Of a DNA stretch of 5,879 nucleotides, positions 5,401 through 5,879 are shown in pieces. The first letter of the stretch is position 1; every line of letters begins with the position of its first letter. The position numbers and the translations under genes were made by a program. The notes under the pieces are model-generated. The model was not told where the DNA came from. It ran no database searches and saw only the letters and a list, made by a program, of their open reading frames with translations. The DNA is taken from contig URRJ01000111.1 of assembly GCA_900550205.1 (NCBI GenBank), positions 1 to 5,879 of the forward strand. The letters are read 5' to 3'. The stretch comes from an uncultured Collinsella sp. GTDB lineage: Bacteria; Actinomycetota; Coriobacteriia; Coriobacteriales; Coriobacteriaceae.

Positions 5401-5879
5401 TGCAAAAGGCTATCTATACCACCGTCGGGATCGATGAGCTCCTGTCGCATGTCCAGGCTCTCAAGGGTGTTGGCGCGCGCTTTGTGCAAATGCACGCCGA
5501 GCGCAACGTCGACGACGGCACGTATCGCCTGGTCTATACGTTTATCAACGTCCGCGCCGCGCAAGAGCAGATTGCCCAGGACGGTAGCTATGCGATTGAG
5601 AATCTGGTGGTCGAGGGCATCGACCAGTACCAGGAGATCCCGTCCATCAGCTCGTATTACCCCGCGGTGTTCCCGTTTGAAAATGAGGCACACGACCTGT
5701 TCGGGCTTGCCATCACCGACATGCAGATCGACTTTAAGGGCTTTTTCTACCAGGTCTCGACCGCTGAACCCATGAGCGTTATTACGCCCGAGGTGAAGGC
5801 CGCGCGCGAGAAGGCCATGAAGGTCCGCGCGGCTGCCGAGGCCAAGGCGCGCAAGGCCGCTGCCGAGAAGGCCGCTGCG
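5400..5879 (+). CDS. echD: Ech hydrogenase NuoC-like subunit, 3'-partial
   Basis: The frame opens at ATG 5400 (TAATG overlap with the echC stop) and stays open for 160 codons to the right edge, so the end is missing. A strong AAAGGAGG (5385-5392, spacing 7) lies inside the end of echC, which implies translational coupling. Residues 1-125 resemble the short NuoC-like EchD subunit (30-kDa complex I family), which docks the large subunit in the peripheral arm and has no cofactor. The signature PFENEAHDLFGL (92-103) corresponds to the NuoC ERExxDLFG motif; the region before it (YRLVYTFINV, 42-51) is the expected beta strand. From residue 131 the sequence becomes a Lys/Ala/Glu-rich helix-like tail: 14 Ala, 9 Lys/Arg and 4 Glu in the last 30 residues, ending in a 15-base repeat (AAGGCCGCTGC at 5853 and 5868). 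The core family call is firm; the tail's length and role are unknown. Confidence 0.88.
   Translation, partial: MQKAIYTTVGIDELLSHVQALKGVGARFVQMHAERNVDDGTYRLVYTFINVRAAQEQIAQDGSYAIENLVVEGIDQYQEIPSISSYYPAVFPFENEAHDLFGLAITDMQIDFKGFFYQVSTAEPMSVITPEVKAAREKAMKVRAAAEAKARKAAAEKAAA

Overview
The window is GC-rich bacterial DNA with dense plus-strand coding. It most resembles an anaerobic actinobacterium of the Coriobacteriia (Collinsella or a relative). This placement is an inference from base composition, codon use and gene content (an enoate-reductase-type flavoprotein and an Ech-type membrane hydrogenase operon); no marker gene is present to prove it.

Layout. Bases 2-790 hold the C-terminal part of an FAD/NAD(P)-binding oxidoreductase of the old-yellow-enzyme/2-enoate reductase kind, cut by the left edge, followed by a strong rho-independent terminator (about 862-901). 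Bases 906-1229 are AT-richer, carry no credible gene and hold several short inverted repeats; the last overlaps a plausible promoter for a small gene. That gene (1239-1634) encodes a 131-residue double helix-turn-helix protein resembling OrfA of IS3/IS150-type insertion sequences. No OrfB follows, and it is closed by its own terminator (1635-1668). About 250 noncoding bases with further palindromes then lead into an operon that runs off the right edge.

The operon encodes the start of an Ech-like (group 4) membrane-bound [NiFe] hydrogenase. Its first gene is a 960-residue protein in which an antiporter-like subunit (EchA, NuoL-like) is continuous with the quinone-site-like membrane subunit (EchB, NuoH-like). 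Next come the hydrogenase small subunit (EchC, NuoB-like, with the hydrogenase-type CxxC rather than the CC of complex I) and the NuoC-like subunit EchD, which is incomplete at the right edge. The genes are tightly packed: a 12-base gap with AGGAGG, then a one-base TAATG overlap with AAAGGAGG. The expected next genes, EchE (NiFe large subunit) and EchF (ferredoxin-like), lie outside the window, so the catalytic NiFe site cannot be checked here.

Working together, the EchA-EchB protein would form the ion-translocating membrane arm, and EchC and EchD part of the peripheral arm that links ferredoxin oxidation to H2 production (or the reverse) and ion pumping. The most notable points are the in-frame EchA-EchB fusion and the low-complexity alanine-rich tails on EchC and EchD.
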